A stretch of 64,000 nucleotides of DNA from Codonopsis lanceolata (Eukaryota > Streptophyta > Magnoliopsida > Asterales > Campanulaceae): NCBI GenBank assembly GCA_013146195.2, contig CM028379.1, positions 57,671,693-57,735,692 on the forward strand, given 5' to 3'. Of this stretch, positions 1-10,323 are shown one piece after another; positions within the stretch are counted from its first letter, which is position 1, and each line of letters starts with the position of its first letter. The position numbers and the translations under genes are program-made. The notes beneath the pieces are model-generated. The model was not told where the DNA came from. It searched no databases and saw nothing but the letters and a program-made list of their open reading frames with translations.

Positions 1-1400
1 TTGTGGGTTTATAGAGGAGTATAAATAGTGTCACCCTCCAAAAAGATTTTTCCTTATTTTAAATGCTTTTGTATTTATAAGTATTGTTTACTCGTGGACC
101 AACAAAGTTTAAGTTTGGGGGTATTTGATCGATGTATTTTATACGTCGATTTCCTATACTTCTATGACTTAAATTGAGCGATTCCACGAGGCTTTTGGCT
201 ACTAATGTGTGTTTTTCAGTGATTTTGTGAGTTTCAGGGTTTTAGGTGAAAGTATACAAATTATAAGGTTTTTTGGTGAAAATTCCGAGAAGGGGCCAGA
301 GTGTAAAATTGAAGAAGAAAAGAAGAAGACCAGACTGGGCACCTTGCGGTCGCAAGGTGCAATATACCTTGCCTCCACAAGGTAGGCAGAAACATCAAAA
401 ATCAAGCCCCGAAAAAACTGAAGACCTTGCGGACGCAAGGTGCCTTATACCTTGCGACCGCAAGGTGGTCAGAATACTCAAAATTGCGTTTTCACTTCAG
501 GCCAAGAGATCAAATCGCCCTACAACTCCATGGTATAAATAGAGGCCGGTAGCCAAGGCATAGGATGGCTAGAAAAGTAGTTTTCTATAGCTTTAGAATA
601 GATTTTAGGTTGTATAACATAATTAGTTGTTGTAATTACAAGTAATGAAGATCGATTCATGAATTCATTCATCTCCATGTGATGTTCATCTTCAAGGATG
701 AACTAAATCTTCATTAATCTAGGAGGTGGGAGGTAACTTGTATCGAATCTATGCTTTAATTTATATTTTTATTCATTCAATTCTTGTTGATTGTGGTGTT
801 TATCAATCCCTCTATTATTTCACTTTGAACAAATGAATATAATTGTGAATAATAAAGGCTTAGAGGTGCGGATAACTGCATGATCATTGTGCATATGTCG
901 TACACTGGCTCACCATCACAATAAATTGAACCTATCGATGCACAAGAGTGATAAGTTAGGGTCAGGTTCCATATATGACCTAAGTGTCAGTTAGATCATA
1001 TGTTCTTGTGCTTAGTATATAGAATGGATGAATTATTTGAAGATGTGGACTGAACGGTAATTCAACAGGCTATATCTATATTTTGTGAACGAACACAAGA
1101 GATTGAATGATAATTTATTAAAATAAGTATAGAGGAGATACAAGTGAAACCCTAATCCTAGATTTCCATCCACCATAAGATCTTCATAAATTGTAATTGC
1201 TGCTAATTAGTTAAACAAGAATAATAATAATTAGTTTAGAGTAGAAATAATATAAAAACCCCTCTTAGATTAATAATTTGCTACCGATAAATTGCTCTAT
1301 CTGTGATCTTCTTGTCTCTGTGGTTCGACCCTTGCTTCCCAAAACTATTCTCCAATAGTCTTGTCCACTTGTAAGGAAATAATTTAAAATAAGACATCGA
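1..1400. repeat. LTR-like retroelement remnant, truncated by the window edge
   Basis: The stretch has the look of the right part of a long plant LTR. A TATA-like ATAAATAG lies near 20 and another (GGTATAAATAGAGG) at about 531-544, and the end near 1315-1375 resembles the tail of Athila/Tat-type LTRs (TGTGGTTCGACCCTTGC). No tRNA primer-binding site, polypurine tract or target duplication could be identified, and the left end lies outside the window. ORFs inside it have no recognisable protein. Assignment to a lineage is inference. Confidence 0.4.
339..466. repeat. Cluster of four palindromic ACCTTGCG...CGCAAGGT hairpins
   Basis: Four inverted repeats occur within 128 bp: 339-360 (10-bp perfect arms, GCACCTTGCG/CGCAAGGTGC), 365-384 (arms TACCTTG/CAAGGTA, centre diverged), 424-441 and 449-466 (arms ACCTTGCG/CGCAAGGT). 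Two centres read GT/GA and two differ, so the arms are more conserved than the loops. They sit about 70 bp upstream of the TATA-like box at 531, a position that would suit transcription-factor sites or a structured leader; function is unknown. Confidence 0.9.
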
Positions 1401-3014
1401 TCACATGTCAATGCCAACATTGAAGTTACATCTCAACAGGACATGAATACTACTAAATAGTATTTCTCTTGAAGCCTGAAAGACTTAACCTTGCAACTTG
1501 AACATACTAAAATTGGATTCAAAATTGTCTCTGCTCGTCTATAGACGTCACAAGTTTTGGAATGTTCTTTAGAGAATTCTGACACGTTGATTGCATGGAA
1601 TCAGAGTTCTTTTCTGATGAGACTCGTGCTGCAACCAACCTTGGAAGTGTTTCCTTTGCTCGAGGCATCCGCTGACTGTAAAGTGTGGCCATTCCACCAC
1701 ACAAGTTCACTTTCAACATATTCTACAAAAGCAAAAACTAAATAACAAAAATTGTGATGTTGATGATAGTTGATGAATGTTTGAGATCAATGATAGTTTT
1801 TTCCATTAAATCTAATGGAAGAAGCTAAAAAGATAAACAAAAGAGAGAAGAGAGCAAATGGCTTGCTGCAAAATCACTGAAGGAAGAAAGGTAGAAGAGC
1901 GAACAAATAAGAGAGAGAAAGAGACGTATTTGAGGGGATATGGTGGCACATTTCCCAAAAAATCAAACTTAGCTTTCATTAAGGGCATTTTGTTAAAAAA
2001 ATTATCAACATAATTGACGGACGTCACTAGAAGGACTAACTGTATGTCCAAAGTTGAGTTGAAGGACCAAAATAGGAAGCGTCAAAGAGGTTGAACCAAA
2101 TCAATTATTTAAAGTGTTAAGTTCAAGGACCAAATTATATATTAAACCTTAATATAATTAATGAAATTCCTACCAAAAATTTAGAAAATATTGGATAATT
2201 TACTATCAAAACTAAAATAATTTAATTTTGTTTAAAAACATTATTTTAAATTATCAACTTAATAATATTAATATGACATGCATTAAACTGAATATTGAGT
2301 TTAATCAACTCAAGAATAAATTTTTTGAATCAATTATAAAGGCAGGCAAACGATTAAATATTTTACGATACTATGTCAACTATTATGATTTTACTATTGA
2401 TCAATTTTTGACAACTAAATCCTTTAAATTTAACTTTTATTTTTTTTCCACAACCAAAGAACACATATTTACTCAAATTTTGGTAGACAAAAAACGGCCT
2501 AATATTTTTTTTTATTATTATACAATAAAACTTTAGTCATAAGATTAATTAATTATACAACCATTAAGTATATGTTGTTCATTGATGTTTGAACTAAAAA
2601 ATAACGTGAAAGGATAATTAAGAAAGTAACTAAATTAGTCAACTTATAATGGGCAAACACTTAAAGGGTAATTTTGTCCAAATGTGTATTTATTTAATAC
2701 AATAATTAATGATGTAGTGGATAAAGAAAAAATCAGTATAAATAGTCTCTCCCAAAATATTATTATAATTATAACAAACTCTAATGCTAGTGATAACTTT
2801 TCAAACACATGTTTTTTTGGGTGAAATGGAAGTAGTATTCAATAGTACCACATAACATGTTACAAGAGTAACACTACGTGTTTACGTCATACAAGACCAC
2901 ATATTCCGGTGGTGTGTGAAATATTTCCATGTTAGCCCCGACTCATCTTCTCAACTATGAAGTAGCACGAGGCCACATCTCATGCATGTAAGAGCATCTC
3001 CAGTGGATTAATAC
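1401..3014. other. AT-rich intergenic sequence, no gene recognised
   Basis: No protein family is recognisable. Short ORFs at 1519-2051 and 2228-2536 have low-complexity AT-driven composition. At about 2060-2150 the sequence (AAGGACCAAAT...ATATTAAACC) resembles the outer end of a Mutator-like or similar TIR element, but no inverted partner or target duplication was found, so no element is called. Confidence 0.5.
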
Positions 3015-3023
3015 TTGATATTA

Positions 3024-3125
3024 GGTTTAAATCTTACTTTAGTCACCTTACTTTTGGCCAAAATTCATTTAAGCTCACTTTATTCTTTTTTTCCTTAATT
3101 TAATCACTCTACTTGGACATAAATA
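3024..3125 (+). repeat. Left TIR of the MULE
   Basis: Starts GGTTTAAATC directly after TSD TTGATATTA. It pairs with 6602-6701 in inverted orientation, with roughly three-quarters identity by eye. Confidence 0.8.
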
Positions 3126-3512
3126 TCAAGTTCATCACTCCGTCCAATTTTGTTGTTGAAAACTTTAAAAAAATTCTAAAAATCCAAAAATACCCTTACT
3201 AATATTTTTAATATAATTTTCAATTTCCAAATCCATCTCTTCTCTCTTCTTAAACTGGTGGCTTTCGGTCTCTCTCCACTTTTTGAAAATGCGAGAGCTC
3301 CGTCTCCGTATTAGATAGGCACTGAAATGTCAACTGCAACTTCACTACCATACCTTCACTATTCGTTCCTGAAGCTCTCTGCTTCTGCCTCTTCTTCATC
3401 GCCTCTCTCAAGTTCACCAAATTTGGAGTGACCATTGCATATTCTAAATGTTCGGTGTTTTGTCCCAAAGAGTTGTTCCATTCAAAACTACAGATGGTTT
3501 TTCAATGACAGA

Positions 3513-3715
3513 TGTAACGACCTGTGCCCGAGCCCGGTCCGTTATGTGTAGCCCACACACTGGCCCACTGAGCACGCAGCACCTTGGGTCATCAGGTCCA
3601 CCACAAGCCGACCCAAAAGTCCATGGATGATGTTAGTACTCAGTAGTAGCGCATGGCTACCTTATAAATCATACACAAGTCTCACATCTACCCGATGTAG
3701 GATTGGGGCATTACA
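3513..3715 (-). repeat. TRIM LTR 1
   Basis: 203 bp, TGTAACGACC to GGCATTACA; contains a TATA-like CTTATAAATC segment. Confidence 0.85.
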
Positions 3716-3883
3716 ATCTCCCCCACTTAAATCCTTGACGTCCTCGTCAAGGCCAAATCGTACCTCGGGCGATACAGGATTCAAAGGTGGCTCATACGGG
3801 GATAAAGAGGTGGCTCCCACCTTCCGCAATGTAGCACTTTGGCCAGCACAACACTTTGTTTCTACATTTCCGGCCGAGACCCA

Positions 3884-3894
3884 CTCTGATACCA
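3884..3894 (-). other. TRIM primer-binding site, copy 1
   Basis: CTCTGATACCA is the reverse complement of TGGTATCAGAG, the initiator-Met tRNA PBS core. It lies 3 nt from the next LTR. Confidence 0.8.
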
Positions 3895-3924
3895 TTTTGT
3901 AACGACTCGAGCCCGAAAGCGCGA

Positions 3925-5196
3925 TGTGGGTCCCAACGGGCACAATAATAAGCTAGAAGGGGGGGTTGAATAGCTTATTATACACTTAAAAACTTTAAGT
4001 AAGTTCTTTGAAAGGTACTTTCAATCTATTGAAAAGATTGAAGTAGCGGAAGTCTTTCAATAAGGCTGAATCAGGTCTGCCGATAAGGACTACCGGTAGA
4101 CCTTAACAGATTACTTAAATTTGCTGTAAAGGATAAAGATAAATAAAATATAAAGTAGAACAATGATCAGATAAACAGTAAAGGAATTAACACAAGTATT
4201 TTGGGATGGTTGACACTATAAAGAGTGCTACGTCCACCACCAAGGCAGTCAACCTTGGATTTAAATAGTGCACTATGTTTTCCACTAGAACTATTAAAAA
4301 GAATATTCCCAATGGATCGTTTACAAAATATTGACTTGTGTTTGGGGGTTAAGGAATTAAATATCTGTGAAAACAAGATATTTAATTCGTGCAGAAGTAT
4401 AGCTATTGAATGAATAACAATAAGAAGAGAAACAATAAATGTTGATGCACGACTTCTTGTTGTTGACGAGGACTTCTGCATCTGTTGAGGATCTCTTGAA
4501 TGCACTGAGTAAAAAGACTTTTGAGTTGTAGAGTTTCAGAGCAATTCTTCAAGTGTTCGATCTATGGCTATGTTCTTCAGTCTTTAATGGCAGTATTTAT
4601 AGCAGGTGCACTCAAAAGATCCGTTAGAGAAGACGAAGACTTTAACAGCTCTATTAGGTTGAATGCATTAAATACATGGGGCTGTCAGTCAGGAATTTCG
4701 TCTTCATAGATATCGAGCATGAAATGATTTCTGAGATCTTCTGGAAGTTGGGCAATCTTGATGTCAGATCTGTGAGAGTTGTTGCAGACTGTAGGTGACA
4801 GTCTGCTTTCCTGCTTTCACTGTTCAGTCTGAAAAAGTCTTCCTGCTTTTCGGAAAGCTACTTTCGGCGGGTTTGAGGTGTCAGGGAATGTCTCAATTTA
4901 AATTGAAACATAGATAAGGATAAATTTAAATTGATCCATTAATCTTTGCTGGACAGGACACGTCATGATTGACCAGGTGTACTTAAGGTCTGTCGCTTGT
5001 AAGCTTGAGCAGGTCTTCCGGTGAAGCCTTTGAAGAGGTCTTCCGCTGAACCTGTAAAGTCCTATAAAAACTATACTTTGGCAAAGTTCTATACATAGTT
5101 GCAACGCTAATCGATATGCAGCCCGATTAGCCACTGAAGTATAAAACTAGGGTAATGTATGAACATATATAAATCTAATACAAATAAGAATAAACA
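3925..5196 (-). mobile_element. Solo LTR of a Sirevirus-like Copia element, inserted in the TRIM
   Basis: 1272 bp beginning TGTGGGTCCCAAC and ending ATAAACA, splitting the middle TRIM LTR. Flanks CGCGA (3920-3924) and CGCGG (5197-5201) are a 5-bp TSD with one change. The left end is the same family as the LTR at 61312-62536 (TGTTGGTCCCGAAG..., CTAGAAGGGGGG...TTGAATAG, and the block GTCCACCACCAAGGCAGT). No internal region is attached, so it is a recombination-derived solo LTR. Orientation follows from the attached polypurine tract in the second copy. Confidence 0.85.
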
Positions 5197-5546
5197 CGCG
5201 GTCCGCTACATATAGCCCACACACTAGCCCACTGAGCACATAACACCTTGGGGCATTAGGCCCACCACAAGTCGACCCAAAAGTCCATGGATGATGTTGG
5301 TACCTAGAGGTAGTATGTGGCCACCTTATAAAGCGAACACAATTCCCACACCTACCCGATGTGGGATGGGGTATTACAATCTCCCCCACTCAAATCCTTG
5401 ACGTCCTCGTCAGAGCCAAATCGTACCTCGGGCGATGTAGAATTCAAGAGGTGATTCGTACGGGGATCAAGATGTGGCTCCCACCTTCTGTGGTGTAGCA
5501 CTTTGGCCCGTACAACACTTTGTTCCCATATTTCTGACTGGGACCC

Positions 5547-5558
5547 GCTCTGATACCA
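5547..5558 (-). other. TRIM primer-binding site, copy 2
   Basis: GCTCTGATACCA is the exact reverse complement of the plant initiator-Met PBS TGGTATCAGAGC, adjacent to LTR 3. Confidence 0.85.
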
Positions 5559-5561
5559 TTT

Positions 5562-5753
5562 TGTAACGACCCGAGCCCGAGAGTCCGGACTGTTACGTGT
5601 AGCTAGCCCACACACTGGCCACTGAACACGCATCATCTTGGGTCATCAGGCCCACCATAAGCCGACCATGTTAGTGCTCAGTATTAGCGCATGGCTACCT
5701 TATAAATCACACACAAGTCTCACATCTACCCGATGGAGGATTGGGGTATTACA
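5562..5753 (-). repeat. TRIM LTR 3
   Basis: TGTAACGACC to GGGTATTACA, 192 bp. Compared with LTR 1 a short block around GCCGACCCAAAAGTCC is missing. Confidence 0.85.
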
Positions 5754-6601
5754 CAAGATGCTATCAGAGGTATCTAAGGATGAGAAAGAAGTTGGTGGGT
5801 GGGGAGGATGAGAACCAATTTATCAACAATTACCAAGGACTCGATGGGATAAGGTTATGGGGCTTGTTTGAAAAGCAGTAAAGCATATTGTGATAAAAGA
5901 TACTTTTGTGCCAGAAATAAACGGGGGAGAGACTTGGGTTGGGGTTTTGCATGAAATGATTGAAGGTGACTAAAGATGGTGGATCTTGGCCAGAGCAGAG
6001 GGAAACAAACGCACTTACCCGCACTTGCGAACAGAGCGATGAGGGGAATGCATCTATTGACCAGACTTGGGAATTGAAGGCTTGAAATGAGGCAAGAGCA
6101 AGACTTTGATATAGCGGAGCTCTTGAGGGCTTGGCCAGGGATGGGGATTCTGTGGAAAATGAGATAAGGTTCCTTCTTCGTCCTCGCCATCGGCCTTGTA
6201 CTTTTAATTGCCGCTTCCATTTCGCACTCCCTCAAATCCTGTTGAAGACCCACCAGATCTATCCAAAAGAGATGCCATTACCAATTGAACTTGATGAATG
6301 GAGACCGAAACCCCTATCGCAAATTGACACAGTCACCGCCACAACTAGATCTGGTGGGTATGAGAGACAGAGATCAATTTTAATAATACCCATGTAATCA
6401 GATTGTTAACATGGAGAGCTTGCATCCATCAAATCTGGCTAGGAATTACCCTTTAACTTAATAAGGTTTAGTTTTTATTTTTTTAGTTTGAATCCTCAAC
6501 TCTTAACATTGAGAGTAAAACCCTTCAACTTAATAAGGGCATTTTGGTCTTTTCAAAGATTTCCATCCAACATAACGGGCATAAATGCCTCAAGTGACCT
6601 T
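5754..6601. other. Right interior of the MULE, possible captured sequence
   Basis: A 132-codon ORF on the minus strand (5855-6253) and an 88-codon ORF on the plus strand (6131-6397) overlap here. Neither resembles a family I recognise. Composition is less AT-rich than the flanks, as would fit captured genic DNA, but no exon boundaries could be defended. Confidence 0.3.
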
Positions 6602-6701
6602 AGTGAATGTCCAAGCCAACTAGAGTGATTAAATTGAGGAAAAAAAGAATAGAGTGAGCTTAATGAATTTTGGTCGAAAGTAGGGTGTTGAGATTTAAAC
6701 C
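6602..6701 (-). repeat. Right TIR of the MULE
   Basis: Ends AGATTTAAACC directly before TSD TTGATATAA; it is the inverted partner of 3024-3125. Confidence 0.8.
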
Positions 6702-6965
6702 TTGATATAACGTCATCAATTTATAATTTTTTCTATATATACATATTATTCACTATGAATAATACATGTTGTAAACGTTTTAAAGCATAGACCAAATACT
6801 AAATATTTTATTTTTGAGTTCAACCATTTTCAATTACTATATAAAAAAAAAGATAGAGAGAGAGAAAGAAAAATGCTTCAAACAGGTTGGTGCAACAAGA
6901 CATTTCTAATGTTTTTCATGTTCCACTACCGCTCTCTTTCCTACGAACCGGCCAATTACAACCCA

Positions 6966-8118
6966 TCTATAATACAATAGAGGTCAATGTGGCACGCTTA
7001 CAATTGACTTGTGATAAAAAGGGGTCATGATTTACTGTTTTACGGTGATCCAACGGCCCTTATTTCCCTCAGGTCTCACATGTACAAATGATGGTTTATT
7101 GTTTTACGGTTTTACAGTTTTACAGTTTTATGTTATCGTAATTAACTTAATCAATTTAAATTTTTTCTGATCCGTAATTTCATATACAAATTAATTTAAA
7201 TATTTGTTTTTTTTCTTTTTAACTGTTATCGTAATCTTTTTGCCCGACCCATTTTTTCGACCCGCAATTTCATATACCAATTAATTAATTTACTGTTTTA
7301 CCAAGATTCTACGGCTATTGAATAAAAAATTATTTTGCAACACCAATTTCCAAATAATGTCTCAATTTTTTTTTAAAGAATTTTCATTGTAGTTTTTAAA
7401 AAGTTGATGAATGCCAAATTTTTAAACGAAAAATTATGTGCGGGTATTAATTTCAATCTAATATTAATATATATGAAATATAAAGAATATCTCTTTGTCA
7501 CGTTTAATCTCACAATCTCAACCGTTTTTATCACGTTTTTTACCATCCCTATTTTATTACTGCGAAAATTATTGAGATATTACGGTTTACAGTTATTATT
7601 TAATATTTAATATTTTACAGTTAATATTTTACGATTTTACAGTTATTTGCGAAAATTAGTTACTCTTTTACTAAGATATTAAGATTTTATAGTTAATATT
7701 TTACAGTTTTACTGTTTTATGGTTGCGAAAATTTGTATTTGTATTTTTTTTCTTTTTAATTGTTATCGTAATTAACTTAATCAATTTAATTTTTTTCCAA
7801 CCCGTAATTTCGTATACAATTTTTTTAAAAAAATTAAAAAACGTAAGTTTTGTAATTTGAAATATTAATTTTTGTCTTTTTAACTGTTATCGTAATTAAC
7901 TAAATCAATTTAATTTTTGTCTGGCCAGTTTTGTCCGCCCCACAATTTCTTATACAAATTATTAATTAATCCCTCCGTTCCGGGCAAAGAGACCCCGTTT
8001 GAAAGTCAATTTTTTTAAGAAAATAATATTTTTGGTAGTTCATTTCTACAATATCTGCTTCATTTATTGATAAATTTTCAAACTGGCATCGTGCCATCGG
8101 TACGGGCAAGAGTACTAG
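6966..8118 (+). mobile_element. Non-autonomous Helitron H1
   Basis: Starts TCTATAATACAATAG after an A (6965) and ends with a 3' hairpin (CGTGCC-ATC-GGTACG, one mismatch) followed by GGGCAAGAGTACTAG, i.e. the TC...CTRR structure of Helitrons, with T next. No ORF of note. The interior repeats a module (AACTGTTATCGTAATTAACTT ... CGTAATTTCGTATACAAATT) several times. Related copies are H3 (same strand) and H4 (minus strand, 20582-21709). Confidence 0.8.
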
Positions 8119-8245
8119 TCTATAATACAATATGCCTCACTCTCACACGCTTACAATTGACTTGGGATAAGTGACGGTTGTGATTTATTATTTTACTTTC
8201 ATCGAACGGCTGTAATTTATTCCTCACTACACATGTGTGAACGGC
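8119..8245 (+). repeat. Helitron 5' terminus (H2)
   Basis: TCTATAATACAATATGCCTC..., followed by CTTACAATTGACTTGGGATAA and a CACATGTG block, collinear with the first 130 bp of H1 and H3. Similarity stops near 8245, where captured GC-richer sequence begins. Confidence 0.75.
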
Positions 8246-8439
8246 AGTTAGCCATGCCCCCGCACAACCCTTCTCCCTCTGCGTCCCCCTCTCCCTATAC
8301 GATTCCAACTCCCCTACTCTTTCCTTATCTTTCCGAGTGTTTCTCCGACAGTTCGCGGTGTTTGTTACGTCTTCCAATGGGTTTCTCCACCTTTTATTAC
8401 GACACCTCCCCCCCGCACTGCTCCAATTCGCCTTCTCCC

Positions 8440-8790
8440 ACTCCTCAACCCCCTTTATAGAGAGCTCTCCCCGTCGTTTGGGTTTGATTCCCGTCGTTGG
8501 GTTTCCTTCTCCTTCTCTAACAGCTGTTAACAACACCATATCTTCTCTTTCGATCAAACAACTGATCGGATCAAAGAAAGGAAATCATGTCATTTCTGCT
8601 GTGATCGAAGCTAGATTGGGGCTAACCTCACCCAAAGTAATTGAAACTCGTTGTTCCCTTTACAGAGAGCTTCTCCCGGAATTTACAGAGAGCTGCTCGG
8701 TTCCCCCTCATCTGTGTAGTCGCCTGCCCTCATCTGGGTCTCCCACCTTGAAATTGTAAGGTTCTCTTTCTTCTTCTCATCTGGTTTATG
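8440..8790 (+). repeat. Captured leader-like segment, copy 1 of a duplication
   Basis: Contains CAGAGAGCT...CCCCGTCG.TTGGGTTT blocks and GATTCCCCCTCATCTGTGTAGTCGCC-type sequence, collinear with 15050-15370. CT-rich, with short repeats of its own, as in a plant 5' UTR; no coding frame is recognised. Confidence 0.6.
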
Positions 8791-9202
8791 AATTTATTTG
8801 TGATTTTTAAGTGATTTTTAGTTTGTCATTTTAGACTTGCTATTGTATCAACGTCAGTCACCTGCACCTCTCACCTGTCCTGGTGGGTAAACTAAAGTTC
8901 AAGGGACAGGGATTATGGATACATAATTTTCTTATGTCGATTTTTTTAACCGAATGTAGATCAAAGATTTTCACTGATCATTTTTCCAACTTTCTTTATA
9001 CCCTATTACCTTTCCATTGTGGTGGGAACTGGGAACCCCGAACCCCAAGTCCGATTGTGTTTTATTGGATTTCCTCTTATTGAATGTTTAAGAAATACAT
9101 GGTTTTGGTAGATGCCATGTTTCTTCTTTCAAAATTAAAATGCCACAATTTGGTTTTGGAAACATAATAAAATTTCTGAATTTTAATTCATGGTTTTTTG
9201 AG

Positions 9203-9286
9203 GACTAGAGAAGTTGGCGAGTTTCTTAGTGGTGCTTTAGCCGGGGCTATGACCAAAGTTGTTCTTGCTCCTCTTCAAACCATCAG
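9203..9286 (+). pseudogene. Captured exon of a BT1-like mitochondrial carrier (fragment)
   Basis: An 84-bp exon bounded by AG (9201-9202) and GT (9287-9288) encodes 28 residues including GEFLSGALAGAMTK and VLAPLQTIR. This is the start of a carrier repeat in the mitochondrial carrier family, closest from memory to Brittle-1-like adenine-nucleotide carriers, where the signature reads PLETIR; here the acidic residue is Q. Intact carriers have about 300-400 residues and six membrane helices; nothing else of the gene is recognisable nearby. Its place inside a Helitron suggests transcript-sized gene capture rather than a working gene. Confidence 0.75.
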
Positions 9287-9694
9287 GTTGGGTTTCGTCC
9301 CTTTCTTAATTCCTTACATTTTGCACTGCCCAGAGCACAATTCTACAGGTACCACGATCATGTGTTATATAAGCTTCCATGCTGAATTTATTCAGTAAAG
9401 CTCCAAATTGGGATGCTTTTTGTTTATACTGTGGTTCATAAAACAATGACCCTGTCCAACTCAACCATCTTGATATATGCATTTAGGATACGTGGCCTTT
9501 ACTTGGGTTATATTTCCCATGTTACACTGGGCTTATATTAAGGGATAGGACCCTTATGGTCTCTCCAAGACTCCAACCGCTTTGGACTCCTCCTTGCTTG
9601 CCTATCTATTTTAACTTTTTTCTCATTTCTTTTCCAACTTCACTGAACATCTACTTATAATTTTTTATGCAGTTACTTATCTCAAACTAATTAA

Positions 9695-10006
9695 CCAAAT
9701 TAAATCAGTTTCATTAATAGTGAAAAACTATATAATTTTTTTTTAAAGTTAAGCAAAGATATATCGTGTACGTGTGTGTGCCACATTTACTTACGTCCTT
9801 AACCAGCAGCAAGTCTGGATTCTTTATAAACACTTTTGCTCGACTTTTTTTCTCAATGACTGACATCAAAGCATATATTGTGCCAAATATTTGTTCATAA
9901 TTTCATAACTTCTGGCAGCCCTCCTTGCTCTTTACAGGTGTTTACATTTGACTTTGCGGTTATTATTATTATTATTATTTGTTATTATTATTTTTTGCTG
10001 TTCTAG

Positions 10007-10051
<45 letters not shown>

Positions 10052-10318
10052 GTAAATTAAATAGTTCATTTGTATGCATCTCAACTTAATAATTACCCAT
10101 CTTAAGAATCAAAGAATTAGAATTGGGAATGTTTATGATCATTATAGTAAGAGCATAACATGATTATGAATGTAGTAAGTGATACTTAGGCAAGATGATA
10201 GCAATTCATAATCACTCGCCCAAAACCTGCGATTCCTGGGGTTCACTGTCACAGATAACTGGGTATAAAGCTACAGAACCCTAAATGTCAATCCTAAGTA
10301 ACCTCTTTCTAGATTTTA
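9695..10318 (+). repeat. Segmental duplication, copy 1 (FIE 3'-flank sequence)
   Basis: Collinear with about 12600-13290: TTCATTAATAGTGAAAAACTATATAA, ACGTCCTTAACCAG, CTGGCAGCCCTCCTTGCTCTTTAC and the stretch down to CTTTCTAGATTTT are shared. The copies differ in their microsatellites (CT-rich here, TTA-rich there). Confidence 0.8.
10009..10048 (+). repeat. (CT)n microsatellite
   Basis: An uninterrupted TC/CT run of about 40 bp inside the duplicated segment; the other copy has only a short run near 12985. Confidence 0.95.
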
Positions 10319-10323
10319 CAAGG

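Larger units (their letters stand above)
3513..5753 (-). mobile_element. TRIM retroelement with three LTRs (LTR-int-LTR-int-LTR), minus orientation
   Basis: About 200-bp LTRs run TGTAACGACC...GGGTATTACA on the plus strand: 3513-3715, a middle LTR split by an insertion (3898-3924 plus 5197-5378), and 5562-5753 (with a small internal deletion). Two copies of a roughly 185-bp internal region (3716-3897, 5379-5561) separate them. Each internal region carries, as reverse complement, an initiator-Met tRNA primer-binding site (TGGTATCAGAGC; 5547-5558 exact, 3884-3894 nearly so) and a polypurine tract GAGTGGGGGAGAT. There is no coding capacity, as expected for a terminal-repeat retrotransposon in miniature. 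The three-LTR structure is the usual product of unequal recombination between LTRs of copies. Flanking ACAGA/CAAGA is at best a decayed TSD. Confidence 0.85.
3024..6701. mobile_element. Mutator-like element (non-autonomous MULE) with long TIRs
   Basis: The ends are inverted repeats of at least 100 bp: 3024-3125 reads GGTTTAAATCT... and the reverse complement of 6602-6701 begins identically, with shared blocks such as CCAAAATTCATT and AATTTAATCACTCTA. Flanks carry a 9-bp target duplication, TTGATATTA at 3015-3023 and TTGATATAA at 6702-6710 (8 of 9 identical). Length 3.7 kb, long TIRs and a 9-bp TSD are the Mutator signature. No transposase is present. Non-TIR sequence at 3230-3500 and 5754-6400 is more GC-rich than its surroundings and could be captured gene sequence (Pack-MULE), but I cannot name the source. 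A TRIM complex occupies the middle. Confidence 0.8.

Noticed and set aside
3513..5753. Cassandra-type TRIM with 5S rRNA sequence
   Set aside because: The LTR lacks the conserved 5S rRNA promoter blocks; only the general TRIM structure and Met-tRNA PBS agree.
8120..8759. Overlapping ORFs of 140-145 codons on both strands
   Set aside because: CT-rich leader-like DNA duplicated at 15050-15370, where the frames are not conserved.
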